Shown here in pieces: positions 7,822 to 16,380 of a DNA stretch of 64,000 nucleotides (positions are counted from its first letter, which is position 1; every line of letters starts with the position of its first letter). The position numbers and the translations under genes are program-made. Under the pieces are notes generated by a model. That model was not told where the DNA came from. It saw only the letters and a program-made list of their open reading frames with translations, and made no database searches. Origin of the DNA: Paenibacillus campinasensis. GTDB lineage: Bacteria; Bacillota; Bacilli; Paenibacillales; Paenibacillaceae. Location of the stretch: NCBI RefSeq assembly GCF_002272015.1, contig NZ_NPBY01000049.1, positions 1 to 64,000 of the forward strand. Reading direction: 5' to 3'.

Positions 7822-8796
7822 ATGAAACTGGAAGGCGGCATTGCAGATGTTATCGGCAGAACCCCGCTGGCAGCCCTGTCAAGGCTGTTTCAAAATGAGC
7901 CGTTTCATGTGTACGGGAAGCTGGAGGGGATGAATCCCGGCGGCAGCGCCAAAGACCGTCCGGCCTTATATCTGCTCAGGGAAGCGCTGAGGCGGGGCGA
8001 CATTACCGCGCAAAGCGTTGTGATTGAATCCAGCTCAGGCAATCTGGCAATCAGCCTTGCTCAGCTATGCCGGCTGCTGGGCTTGCGCTTTATCTGTGTA
8101 GTGGACCCCCGGACGACGGAGCAGCATAAACGCATCATCCAAAGCTACGGCGGGGAGATTGAGCTCGTGTCTGAGCCGGATCCGGAAACGCGTGAATTCT
8201 TGCCCGCACGGATCAAGCGGGTGCAGCAGCTGGTAGCCGAAATTCCGCATGCCTATTGGACGAATCAGTACGCCAATCCGGATAACAGCCTGGCTCATGC
8301 AGAGACGACCATGCGGGAAATCGGGGAGGCTTTGGGGCCGGTCGATTATCTTTTTTGCGGTGTAAGCTCCTGTGGAACCCTCCGTGGCTGCGCGGATTTT
8401 ATTCGTTCGAAAGGCTGGAATACCACGATTGTGGCGGTCGATGCTGTTGGAAGCGTTATATTTGGCGGAGAGAAAAGCTCACGCGCTTTCCCGGGGCTCG
8501 GGGCCGCGCTCGTTCCGGGATTGTACCGGCCGGATATGGCTGACCTGGTGCAGCATGTAACCGACCGCGAATGTGTGGAGGGCTGCCGGCTGCTGCTGCA
8601 ACACGAAGCCATTATGGCCGGCGCATCTTCCGGCGGCGTCATATCCGCCATCCTCCGCATGCGCTCAGCCATTTCGCCGGGGGCGGTTTGTGCCGCGATT
8701 CTTCCGGACCGGGGCGAGCGCTATCTGGATACGGTATATGACGATGCGTGGGTGAGGCGTGTGCTGGGCTTTGATCCGTGTGTGGTGGAGGGATGA
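7822..8796 (+). CDS. sbnA: SbnA-like N-(2-amino-2-carboxyethyl)-L-glutamate synthase
   Basis: SbnA is a PLP enzyme of the cysteine synthase fold that replaces the phosphate of O-phosphoserine with the amino group of glutamate, making ACEGA, the precursor of 2,3-diaminopropionate. The 324 residues show the PLP lysine in PGGSAKDR (Lys44), ESSSGNLAIS for PLP binding, and the glycine loop VSSCGTLRG. ATG at 7822 follows AGGGAG; an ATG at 7801 lacks a ribosome site. The next gene is SbnB-like, overlapping or nearly so. The pairing is what separates it from ordinary cysteine synthases. Confidence 0.87.
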   Translation: MKLEGGIADVIGRTPLAALSRLFQNEPFHVYGKLEGMNPGGSAKDRPALYLLREALRRGDITAQSVVIESSSGNLAISLAQLCRLLGLRFICVVDPRTTEQHKRIIQSYGGEIELVSEPDPETREFLPARIKRVQQLVAEIPHAYWTNQYANPDNSLAHAETTMREIGEALGPVDYLFCGVSSCGTLRGCADFIRSKGWNTTIVAVDAVGSVIFGGEKSSRAFPGLGAALVPGLYRPDMADLVQHVTDRECVEGCRLLLQHEAIMAGASSGGVISAILRMRSAISPGAVCAAILPDRGERYLDTVYDDAWVRRVLGFDPCVVEG

Positions 8797-8801
8797 ACGG
8801 C

Positions 8802-9770
8802 ATGCTGTATTTAAATGATCATCATATTCGGGAAGCGGGGATCGACTGGCCTGTTTTGACCGGAGTAATAAAAGAGGTTCTGCGCACCGAAGAGGAAGGG
8901 GATACCGTTCGGCCGCTAAAGCCTTACTTAAGATTTCAGAACCCGCGGAACCGGATCATTGCTATGCCCGCTTATGTTGGAGGGGACGTCAAACTGGCCG
9001 GGATCAAGTGGATTGCCAGTTTCCCGGACAATCCAACGCATGGGCTGCCGCGAGCTCATAACACGGTCATATTGAACGATACGGATACGGGGCAGCCGGT
9101 GGCTATTGTTCACAGCGGGCTGCTTAGCGGACTTCGGACGGCGGCAGTTAGCGGGATGATGCTGCAGGCTTACATGGAGATGCAGGGCTGGCCTGACGTG
9201 GCGTTGGGGATCATCGGCTGGGGGCCGATTGGCCAGCTGCATCTTCGCATGTGCGCCGCTTTGCTCGGGATGAAGCTGAAGCGGGTCTTCCTCTATGATC
9301 TGAAGGGCGTTGACGTATCAGCGGTTCCTGCTGAATTGCGTCCGCTCACGGTGGTGGCTCAAGACTGGCGCGAAGTTTATAGAAATTCGGATGTTTTTGC
9401 TACATGTACTGTCTCTAACGAACGGTATATCAATGAACGGCCGCGTCCAGGGATGCTGCTGCTCGGCGTGTCCCTGCGTGATTATGCTCCGGACAGCGTG
9501 GCCCATATCGCTACGGTGGTCGTGGATGACTGGGAAGAAGTATGCCGGGAAAACACGGATATCGAGCTGCTGCATACGCGCTTTGGCCTACAAAAGCGCG
9601 ACGTGATTACCCTGGCTGATGTTGTATTGCAACGGAAGCTGCTGCAGACCGATCGGCGGGAGCCGGTGTTCTTCAACCCGATGGGGCTTGCAGTTTTTGA
9701 TATTGGAATCGCCGGTTACTATTGGAAGCGTGCAACGGCACTTGGCATCGGTACTCGTCTTCTGGTATAA
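8802..9770 (+). CDS. sbnB: SbnB-like ACEGA dehydrogenase, forms 2,3-diaminopropionate
   Basis: SbnB belongs to the ornithine cyclodeaminase / mu-crystallin family and uses NAD to split ACEGA into 2,3-diaminopropionate and 2-oxoglutarate. The 322 residues keep the start MLYLNDHHIREAG, IAMPAYVGG, GIKWIASFPDNP, the arginine-containing SGLRTAAVS, the nucleotide-binding GIIGWGPIGQLHL, and LNPMG-like FFNPMGLAVFDI, all as in staphylococcal SbnB. ATG at 8802 is nine bases after GGAGGG; ATG at 8793 overlaps the previous stop but is too close to that site. The last codons carry a strong promoter for the next unit. Confidence 0.88.
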   Translation: MLYLNDHHIREAGIDWPVLTGVIKEVLRTEEEGDTVRPLKPYLRFQNPRNRIIAMPAYVGGDVKLAGIKWIASFPDNPTHGLPRAHNTVILNDTDTGQPVAIVHSGLLSGLRTAAVSGMMLQAYMEMQGWPDVALGIIGWGPIGQLHLRMCAALLGMKLKRVFLYDLKGVDVSAVPAELRPLTVVAQDWREVYRNSDVFATCTVSNERYINERPRPGMLLLGVSLRDYAPDSVAHIATVVVDDWEEVCRENTDIELLHTRFGLQKRDVITLADVVLQRKLLQTDRREPVFFNPMGLAVFDIGIAGYYWKRATALGIGTRLLV

Positions 9771-9771
9771 T
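9742..9771 (+). promoter_or_regulatory. Strong promoter inside the end of the sbnB-like gene
   Basis: TTGGCA (9742-9747), 18 bases, TATAAT (9766-9771). The -10 overlaps the TAA stop of the SbnB-like gene. Transcription would begin near 9778 and read into the ABC-F leader. Confidence 0.8.
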
Positions 9772-9777
9772 GAACGC

Positions 9778-10109
9778 AAATTCCAAGAATGTGAGGTACT
9801 ATCGTCCGATGAAGTAAGTACACCTATCTTTTTATTAAGCGACAGCTGCACAGGTTTGTTAGCAGACGCTTACTCTACGGTGGTAGAGGGGAAGATTAGG
9901 TGTGCCCGAAGGATGAGACTCACAGCTTGCAGGAGCTGGAATTGCATTCATTCATAATCCCTGGATAGCAGTGTATTCTTTCTCATGGAACTCCAGCGGG
10001 AGTAGACATGATGCCTATTTGCTTTGGACTTATGGCAGAGATCACACGCCAGGCCGGTCACCTTACATCATTCCTCTTATCCGCCGCAGACAACTGTCTG
10101 CGGTTTTTT
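9778..10109 (+). ncRNA. Structured leader RNA with terminator ahead of the ABC-F gene
   Basis: About 330 nt between the promoter and a terminator 38 bases before the ABC-F start. P1 is ACACCTA (9820-9826) with TAGGTGT (9897-9903). P2 is AAGCG/CGCTT (9837-9841, 9867-9871) plus CTGC/GCAG (9846-9849, 9862-9865). P3 is CTCTAC/GTAGAG (9873-9878, 9883-9888). Together they form a three-way junction. GCAGAC (9862-9867) repeats the terminator's left arm and could pair with its right arm (10096-10101) as an antiterminator. An 8-codon frame, GTG at 9791 to TAA at 9815-9817, could be a leader peptide, though its ribosome site is weak. No known riboswitch class recognised. Confidence 0.6.
10084..10109 (+). 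terminator. Leader terminator ahead of the ABC-F gene
   Basis: CCGCAGAC (10084-10091), AACT loop, GTCTGCGG (10096-10103), then six T residues. Its place before the ribosome site makes it a likely attenuator. Confidence 0.92.
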
Positions 10110-10146
10110 AGCGTTTATTCCCGCCAAATGGAAAGGATGATGAGGC

Positions 10147-12018
10147 ATGACCATCATATTGAAAGCAACGGATCTGCGAGTTGAGCTGGTTGGCAAAATG
10201 ATTTTTGAACATGTGAATTTGGAGATCGCTGAAGGGGAGCGGCTTGCGCTGTTCGGGCGAAACGGCTGCGGCAAGTCGACCCTGCTGTCCCTGTTGACCG
10301 GAGAGCGTGAGGCTGCTGGTGGGCGCATCGACATCCGCTTGCCCCGCTCGGCCTGGGGCTGGATGGAACAGGAGCCGTCCTGGGGGGATGCGAGTGTGCT
10401 GGAAGCCGTCCGGCGCAAAAGCAACGAGGCGCTGTCCCGGCTCAAAATGGAGCTGGAAGAAACGGAGCGGAAGATGCAGACGGATGAGTCTTCCGTCGAT
10501 GCCGAGGGGACAGATATTCTGGAGCGATATGGCCTTCTAATGGAAAACTACGAGTCGCTTGGCGGTTTTCAGTGGGAGACGGATGTGGAACGCTTCCTTA
10601 GCTTGATGGGTATTGGAAGCCAGCTGTGGGACGCTCCTTTTCACAGTCTGAGCGGCGGTCAGAAGACAAGGGCGATGCTGGCGTCACTGCTGATCCAGGA
10701 GCCGCGGTTCTTACTGCTCGATGAGCCGACCAACCATCTGGACCAGGAAAGCCTGCTGTGGCTGGAGCAGTGGCTGCAGGAGTATAAAGGGACGGTGCTG
10801 TACGTCTCCCATGACCGTGAATTTATCGACCGCACGGCGACCGCTGTCTGCGAGCTTACCTCTGCCGGACTAAAGCGCTACAAGGGAGGCTATACCGCCT
10901 ACAGGAGAGAGAAGGAGCGTGAGCTCCGGGAGCAGGAGGCGCTGCATCGCAAGCAGGAGCAGGAACGCAAAGCGCTGGAGGAATCGATCCGGCGGTACAG
11001 GGAATGGTTCCACAAGGCGCATAATGCTGCCGGAGATCAAGAGGTCAAGATTACCGCAAGCTTTTACAAGGCCAAGGCCAATAAAAATATATCCCGCTAT
11101 CATGCCAAGGAAAAGGCGCTTGAGCGGCTGGAGTCGGAGGCGGTCAGAAAACCGAAGGAGGTCCGGAAGCTGAATATGAAGCTGACTGCGGAGGAGCTTG
11201 GGGCCAAAACGCTCGTCCGGGTGGAGGATATGTCGTTTTCCTACGGTGACCGCAGGCTGTTTGACCGGCTTAGCTTTCAGGTGAACCGCGGGGATCGGAT
11301 TGCTGTGCGGGGAGCGAACGGAAGCGGCAAAACGACGCTGCTGAAGCTGCTGCTCGGGCAGCTGGATCCGCAGGAGGGGAAGGTGGTGCTCCATCCGGCG
11401 CTGAACATCGGGTATTTCTCCCAGGAGCTCGACAACTTGGACCAGGAGGCTACGCTGCTGGACAGCCTGCTCGTCTTGCCCGAGATGACCCAAAGCCAGG
11501 CTCGAACACTTCTCGGAAGCTTTCTGTTCAGCAGGGATGATGTGTACAAGAAGATTGGAGATCTCAGCATGGGTGAAAAATGCCGTGCGGCTTTTCTGAA
11601 GCTGTACTTCAGCGGCGCGCATCTACTGGTACTGGATGAACCGACCAATTACCTCGACGTGGATACCCGGGAAGTGATTGAGAATGTGCTGACCTCCTTT
11701 CCGGGAGCGATGGTGCTGGTCTCCCATGACCGGTATTTGATTCGCCAGGTGGCGAATCGCCTGCTTACGCTGCAGGATGACGGCCAGCCGGCCTGGTTTG
11801 AAGGCACTGTGATGGAGGAAGAGGAGCAGGCGGCCCGTACCACGGTGATCCATGGAGACACTGGCAAGGATAATCGGCGCATGGAGCTGGAGTACCGCAT
11901 TCAGGAGCTGCTACAGGCTGAACCGGCTGAGGCTGAGGTGGAGCAGCAGCGCATTCGCGAAATTCGCGCGCTGCGTGAAGAGCTGGGCGCCATGCAGGCT
12001 AACAAATCAAAAAGATGA
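10147..12018 (+). CDS. ABC-F family ATPase, ribosome-protection type
   Basis: ABC-F proteins bind the ribosomal E site and either regulate translation or displace antibiotics. The 623 residues hold two ABC domains with Walker A motifs GRNGCGKST (residues 37-45) and GANGSGKTT (about 381), signature LSGGQ in the first domain and a degenerate LSMGEK in the second, and LLLDEPTNHLD / LVLDEPTNYLD Walker B motifs. The linker between domains is long and charged, and a C-terminal acidic and basic coiled tail of about 70 residues follows. No membrane domain is present. AAAGGATGATGAGG precedes the ATG. The attenuated leader resembles the arrangement of antibiotic-inducible relatives such as VmlR, but drug specificity cannot be read. 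Confidence 0.88.
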   Translation: MTIILKATDLRVELVGKMIFEHVNLEIAEGERLALFGRNGCGKSTLLSLLTGEREAAGGRIDIRLPRSAWGWMEQEPSWGDASVLEAVRRKSNEALSRLKMELEETERKMQTDESSVDAEGTDILERYGLLMENYESLGGFQWETDVERFLSLMGIGSQLWDAPFHSLSGGQKTRAMLASLLIQEPRFLLLDEPTNHLDQESLLWLEQWLQEYKGTVLYVSHDREFIDRTATAVCELTSAGLKRYKGGYTAYRREKERELREQEALHRKQEQERKALEESIRRYREWFHKAHNAAGDQEVKITASFYKAKANKNISRYHAKEKALERLESEAVRKPKEVRKLNMKLTAEELGAKTLVRVEDMSFSYGDRRLFDRLSFQVNRGDRIAVRGANGSGKTTLLKLLLGQLDPQEGKVVLHPALNIGYFSQELDNLDQEATLLDSLLVLPEMTQSQARTLLGSFLFSRDDVYKKIGDLSMGEKCRAAFLKLYFSGAHLLVLDEPTNYLDVDTREVIENVLTSFPGAMVLVSHDRYLIRQVANRLLTLQDDGQPAWFEGTVMEEEEQAARTTVIHGDTGKDNRRMELEYRIQELLQAEPAEAEVEQQRIREIRALREELGAMQANKSKR

Positions 12019-12065
12019 ATTTGATCTTGGCCTCGTGCGTGAATGGATGAGGCTGTTGCCTAGGC

Positions 12066-12088
12066 GAGCATGGCGGGCGCTCTTTTTT
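12066..12088 (+). terminator. Weak terminator candidate after the ABC-F gene
   Basis: GAGC and GCTC flank a short GC-rich loop followed by six T residues. The stem is short, so efficiency is doubtful. Confidence 0.35.
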
Positions 12089-12110
12089 GTCCTTCTGTCA
12101 GGATATGCGC

Positions 12111-12139
12111 TTGTCATGGAGGGCAATAATGAATATAAT
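12111..12139 (+). promoter_or_regulatory. pheST promoter
   Basis: TTGTCA (12111-12116), 17 bases, TATAAT (12134-12139). Start of transcription is expected near 12146, at the beginning of the T-box leader. Confidence 0.75.
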
Positions 12140-12145
12140 GAGACA

Positions 12146-12498
12146 TGATGTTTATATCCAAATGCAATGATGGAGAAGAGTAAGCAGTGCTTCTGTACAG
12201 GGAGAAGATGCCATGGATTGAAAGTATCTTCACGGAATCAGGCTGCTGAAGTTCGCTCCGGAGCAGTCCCCTGAACACGGCCGGGCGCCGGTCAGTAGGG
12301 GGTAACGGGTCCGATTCGTTACGTCGGCAAAGTGAGCATGCGCATTGCTGCGAATCGCTTGGCGTCAGGCAGTAAGCCGTTCAGGCTGAAGCTGTATCAA
12401 GCGGAGGCTGAAGCCAGCCGTTCGTAAGGTGATGGGCGTGTGTGAATTAGGGTGGTACCACGGTCTTTTCGTCCCTTGCGGGAGAAAAGGCCTTTTTT
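12146..12498 (+). promoter_or_regulatory. T-box riboswitch of the pheST operon
   Basis: The leader carries the T-box AGGGTGGTACCACG at 12450-12463, whose TGG pairs with the uncharged tRNA acceptor end, directly before a terminator. The GC-rich region 12240-12440 contains the stem I to stem III material. The downstream genes make a tRNA-Phe sensor the expected class. I could not place the Phe specifier with certainty; a TTC at 12229-12231 is one candidate but may be paired. Low charged tRNA-Phe would favour the antiterminator and raise pheST expression. Confidence 0.93.
12462..12498 (+). terminator. T-box leader terminator
   Basis: GGTCTTTTC (12462-12470) with GAAAAGGCC (12484-12492), inner CCC/GGG pairs, then six T residues. 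Confidence 0.92.
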
Positions 12499-12664
12499 GA
12501 TATAGGCAAGCTTAGAAGGTTGGAAGGACCCGGCTTCCTTATATCACAACACAAATTCCGCTTCCGTGTGAGGGCGCGGTCTGTTTTCCGGGAAAGTGGT
12601 TCTGTCCTTGATGATGTTAACGAGCCGAAGCTTTACGAGTTTATGAAGGGGTGTGCAAACAGCT

Positions 12665-13699
12665 ATGAAAGAGAAATTGGAAGCATTGAAGCAGGCGGCT
12701 TTGTCCGAGCTGCAAGGCGTTAGTGATCCGCAGCAGCTGAATGATCTGCGGGTGAAGTATCTTGGCAAAAAAGGGGCGCTTACCGAAATTTTACGCGGTA
12801 TGGGCCAACTTAGCGCAGACGAGCGTCCGGTCATTGGACAAGTTGCCAACGATGTACGCGGAGCGATTGAACAGGTGATTACCGAGAAGCAGGAGGCGTT
12901 CCGCGCCAAGGAGACCGAGGAGAGACTTCGCGCCGAGAAGATTGATGTGACGCTGCCTGGGCGCAAATTAACCCAAGGAGCGATTCATCCGCTCAGCAAG
13001 GTTATCCAAGATATCGAGGATATTTTTATCGGCATGGGCTATCGCGTCGCGGAGGGCCCGGAGGTGGAGACTGACTATTTCAACTTCGAGGCGCTTAATC
13101 TGCCGAAGAACCATCCGGCCCGTGATATGCAGGATTCCTTCTATCTAACAGAGGATCTGCTGATGCGGACCCAGACTTCGCCGGTACAGGCGCGCACGAT
13201 GCTGGCAATGGCCGGGGAAGCGCCGGTGAAAATCATTTGTCCAGGCCGTGTATTCCGCCGGGATGATGATGATGCGACTCACTCCTTCCAGTTCCACCAG
13301 ATCGAAGGGCTGGTCATCGGTGAGAATATTCGCATGAGTGACCTGAAGGGAACGCTGCTGCAGTTCGTGCAGGAGATGTTTGGCGATAATACGCGCATCC
13401 GCCTGCGTCCGAGCTTCTTCCCGTTCACGGAGCCAAGTGCCGAGGTGGATGTGTCCTGCGTGAGATGCGGCGGCAGTGGCTGCAGGGTGTGCAAGCATAC
13501 CGGATGGCTTGAAATTTTGGGCTGCGGGATGGTTCATCCGAAGGTGCTGGAGATGGGCGGATATGATCCGCAGAAGTATAGCGGCTTTGCTTTCGGCATG
13601 GGGGTTGAGCGCATCGCGATGCTTAAATACGGCGTGGATGACATTCGTCACTTCTTCAACAATGACATGTCATTCCTGAATCAGTTCGCACGGATCTAA
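12665..13699 (+). CDS. pheS: Phenylalanyl-tRNA synthetase alpha subunit
   Basis: PheS carries the catalytic class II core that joins phenylalanine to tRNA-Phe in the alpha2-beta2 enzyme. The 344 residues equal the Bacillus length. The N-terminal coiled coil is followed by motif 2 ([21 protein letters not shown]), the [12 protein letters not shown] segment, a [12 protein letters not shown] cysteine cluster and motif 3 ([14 protein letters not shown]). ATG at 12665 matches family starts; a GTG at 12653 lies too close to AAGGGG. Expression is controlled by the T-box upstream, and pheT follows after 28 bases. Confidence 0.97.
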   Translation: MKEKLEALKQAALSELQGVSDPQQLNDLRVKYLGKKGALTEILRGMGQLSADERPVIGQVANDVRGAIEQVITEKQEAFRAKETEERLRAEKIDVTLPGRKLTQGAIHPLSKVIQDIEDIFIGMGYRVAEGPEVETDYFNFEALNLPKNHPARDMQDSFYLTEDLLMRTQTSPVQARTMLAMAGEAPVKIICPGRVFRRDDDDATHSFQFHQIEGLVIGENIRMSDLKGTLLQFVQEMFGDNTRIRLRPSFFPFTEPSAEVDVSCVRCGGSGCRVCKHTGWLEILGCGMVHPKVLEMGGYDPQKYSGFAFGMGVERIAMLKYGVDDIRHFFNNDMSFLNQFARI

Positions 13700-13727
13700 C
13701 TTTAACGACAAGGGAAGTGAGAAAACG

Positions 13728-16178
13728 ATGAGAGTATCAACCGAGTGGTTATCGGATTATATATCGCTGGAGGGTGTGACGGCCGAGGAGCTGGCCAGCC
13801 GCATCACCTCCGCAGGGATCGAGATTGATATTATTGAGAATCGCAATCAAGGGGTCAGCAAGGTGGTCGTCGGATATGTCAAGAGCAAGGAGAAGCATCC
13901 GGACGCCGACAAGCTGAACGTATGCATCGTGGATGCCGGTCAAGAAGAGGACCTGCAGATCGTATGCGGAGCGAAAAATGTGGATGCCGGACAAAAGGTG
14001 CCGGTGGCGCTGGTGGGCGCCAAGCTGCCGGGCGGGCTCGACATCAAGAAAGCGAAGCTGCGCGGCGTGCTGTCCCAAGGCATGATCTGTTCTGCCAAAG
14101 AGCTGGGCATGAATGACAAGCTGCTTCCAAAGGAGCTTCAGGAAGGGATTCTTGTTCTTCCGGAGGATACGGAAATCGGTAGACCTATTGTTGAGGTGCT
14201 TGGGCTAAACGATCAGGTACTGGAGCTGGATCTGACGCCAAACCGTTCGGATTGCCTTAGCATGGTTGGCGCGGCGTATGAAGTGAGCGCTATTCTGGGA
14301 CGGGAATTGACGCTGCCGCAGCCGGAGAAGAATCTGGAAGAAACCGGAAATCCGGCATCGGATCGCATCGCTGTCCGCATTGATGCCCCGGAGCAATGCA
14401 GCCATTATGCGGCCCGCTATATTGCCGGTGTGACCATTGGCCCATCTCCGCTGTGGATGCAGAACCGTCTGATGGCAGCTGGCATTCGTCCGATCAACAA
14501 CATCGTGGATATCACAAACTATGTGATGCTGGAGTACGGACAGCCGCTGCATGCGTTTGACGCGGATCGGTTGACAGACGGCGCCATCCATGTTCGTCTT
14601 GCGGAAGCCGGCGAAAAGATGGTGACGCTCGATGGGCAGGAGCGCAGACTTGAGCCGCATATGCTGGTCATCGCCTCGGGCGGAAAGCCAGCCGCTCTAG
14701 CCGGTGTGATGGGCGGCCTCGATTCGGAGGTCACAGACGCTACGGTCAATATTTTCCTGGAGTCGGCGAAGTTCGATGGCGGGACGGTACGCAAAACTTC
14801 CCGCCAGCTCGGCCTGCGCTCGGAAGCCAGCTCCCGGTTCGAGAAGGAAGTGGATCCGGCGGCTGTCATTCCGGCACTGAACCGTGCGGCGGAGTTGATG
14901 GCTGAATATGCCGGAGGGGCTGTGCATCAGGGGATCGTAGAAGCCGGCGATGCGAAGGCTGAAGCGAAAGTGCTGAAGCTGTCGCTGGAGAAGCTGAATC
15001 GTTATCTGGGCACGCAATTGTCGCTGCTTGAGGTCAAAACGATCTTCAGCCGCCTGCATTTCCCGTGCGGTGACGCGGATACGGGCCTGCTGGACGTTGA
15101 AGTGCCAACCCGCCGCGGAGACATCCAGCTGGATGTGGATCTCATTGAAGAGGTTGCGCGTCTGTACGGCTATGACAACATTCCGACCACGGCGATTGAA
15201 GGGCCGACAACACCAGGCGCACTGACGAAGGCACAGGCGGTTCGCCGCTCGCTGCGCAAGCTGCTGACGCATGGCGGCTTCCAGGAGGTGCTTGGCTACT
15301 CCTTCATTCATCCGCAGCAGGCTGAAGCTTTTACAGGACTTAACCCGGCTGCCAAGGCGGTTAAGCTGGCGATGCCGATGAGTGAGGATCGCGGCGTGCT
15401 GCGCACAAGCCTGCTGCCGCAGCTGCTGGATGTTGCGGTGTATAACAGCAACCGCAAACAGCCGGATCTGGCGCTGTTTGAAATCGGGAACTTGTTCCAC
15501 ACCGATGAGGACGTGCTGACTCGTCAGCCTGAGGAAAGCCCGGTTCTCGGACTGCTGCTGTCCGGGCGCAAAGGAACGAAGCAGTGGAACACACAGCCGG
15601 AGAAGGTCGATTTCTTTGATCTGAAGGGCGCGCTGGAGAGCATTCTCAGCTATCTGGGCATCGATGCCGATCAAGTCTCGTATGAAGCGAATCAGCCGAA
15701 GAGCTTCCATCCTGGACGCTCGGCCTCGGTATATGTCGGAACTGGCGAGCGCAAGCAGCTGCTCGGGATTCTGGGGCAAATTCATCCGACGATTCAGCAG
15801 GAGCTGGACCTGGAGGATACGTATGCCGCGGAAATTCGGCTTGAGCCGCTTTACGAGCTGGCGAACAGCCGTGTGCAATACCGCGAGCTGCCACGATTCC
15901 CGGGCATGGAGCGCGATTTGGCTATCGTGGTTGATGAAGCGATCGAAGCGGCTGCACTGATCCGTGTCATTCGCGAGCATGCGGGCGAACTGCTGCAAAA
16001 CGTCAGAGTATTCGATGTGTTCACAGGAAGCAAGCTTGGCGAAGGGAAAAAGAGCGTTGCGATCTCGCTCACGTACCGCCATCAAGAGCGGACGCTGACG
16101 GATGAAGAAGTCGCAGCAGTGACGGAAAAAGCCGTTTTGGCGCTGGAGCAAACTTTTGGCGCGGAATTAAGAAAATAG
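13728..16178 (+). CDS. pheT: Phenylalanyl-tRNA synthetase beta subunit
   Basis: PheT (816 residues) supplies tRNA recognition and editing of mischarged Tyr-tRNA-Phe. The N-terminal EMAP-type tRNA-binding domain covers about residues 40-150 (HPDADKLNVC, GMICSAKELG), then the B3/B4 editing domain (DLTPNRSDCLS, ITNYVMLEYGQPLHAFD), the B5 domain (PTRRGDIQLDVDLIEEVARLYGYD is its core), the catalytically inactive synthetase-like core and a C-terminal ferredoxin-fold anticodon-binding domain (RELPRFPGMERDLAIVV). AAGGGAAGTGAG precedes the ATG. It forms one operon with pheS. Confidence 0.97.
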   Translation: MRVSTEWLSDYISLEGVTAEELASRITSAGIEIDIIENRNQGVSKVVVGYVKSKEKHPDADKLNVCIVDAGQEEDLQIVCGAKNVDAGQKVPVALVGAKLPGGLDIKKAKLRGVLSQGMICSAKELGMNDKLLPKELQEGILVLPEDTEIGRPIVEVLGLNDQVLELDLTPNRSDCLSMVGAAYEVSAILGRELTLPQPEKNLEETGNPASDRIAVRIDAPEQCSHYAARYIAGVTIGPSPLWMQNRLMAAGIRPINNIVDITNYVMLEYGQPLHAFDADRLTDGAIHVRLAEAGEKMVTLDGQERRLEPHMLVIASGGKPAALAGVMGGLDSEVTDATVNIFLESAKFDGGTVRKTSRQLGLRSEASSRFEKEVDPAAVIPALNRAAELMAEYAGGAVHQGIVEAGDAKAEAKVLKLSLEKLNRYLGTQLSLLEVKTIFSRLHFPCGDADTGLLDVEVPTRRGDIQLDVDLIEEVARLYGYDNIPTTAIEGPTTPGALTKAQAVRRSLRKLLTHGGFQEVLGYSFIHPQQAEAFTGLNPAAKAVKLAMPMSEDRGVLRTSLLPQLLDVAVYNSNRKQPDLALFEIGNLFHTDEDVLTRQPEESPVLGLLLSGRKGTKQWNTQPEKVDFFDLKGALESILSYLGIDADQVSYEANQPKSFHPGRSASVYVGTGERKQLLGILGQIHPTIQQELDLEDTYAAEIRLEPLYELANSRVQYRELPRFPGMERDLAIVVDEAIEAAALIRVIREHAGELLQNVRVFDVFTGSKLGEGKKSVAISLTYRHQERTLTDEEVAAVTEKAVLALEQTFGAELRK

Positions 16179-16191
16179 CAGGAATTGTGAA

Positions 16192-16240
16192 AGCCCGCAT
16201 CGAATCCATTTACGGTAAGAGATTCGATGCGGGCTATTTG
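16192..16240 (+). terminator. pheST terminator
   Basis: A perfect 15-bp stem, 16192-16206 (AGCCCGCATCGAATC) with 16222-16236, is followed by ATTTGTTCTT. The T run is interrupted, but the stem is strong. Confidence 0.75.
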
Positions 16241-16380
16241 TTCTTGCTTGATGATAGGATTCGACTGCCCCGACAACATGAAGGTTCGTCTGGACATCTT
16301 TTCTCATATATAATGATGAAAGAGGCATGACCACTGACAGACATCTTAGAATCTACTCACATTTGAAGGAGGGCACAACT

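Noticed and set aside
9771-10110. Lysine riboswitch or 6S RNA in the ABC-F leader
   Set aside because: Some short matches (for example CCGAAGG) are present, but the conserved L-box junction and the 6S long-helix layout are not.
14697-16151. 484-residue open frame antisense to pheT
   Set aside because: Shadow of a certain gene; composition is Arg, Gln and His rich as expected for reverse-strand reading.
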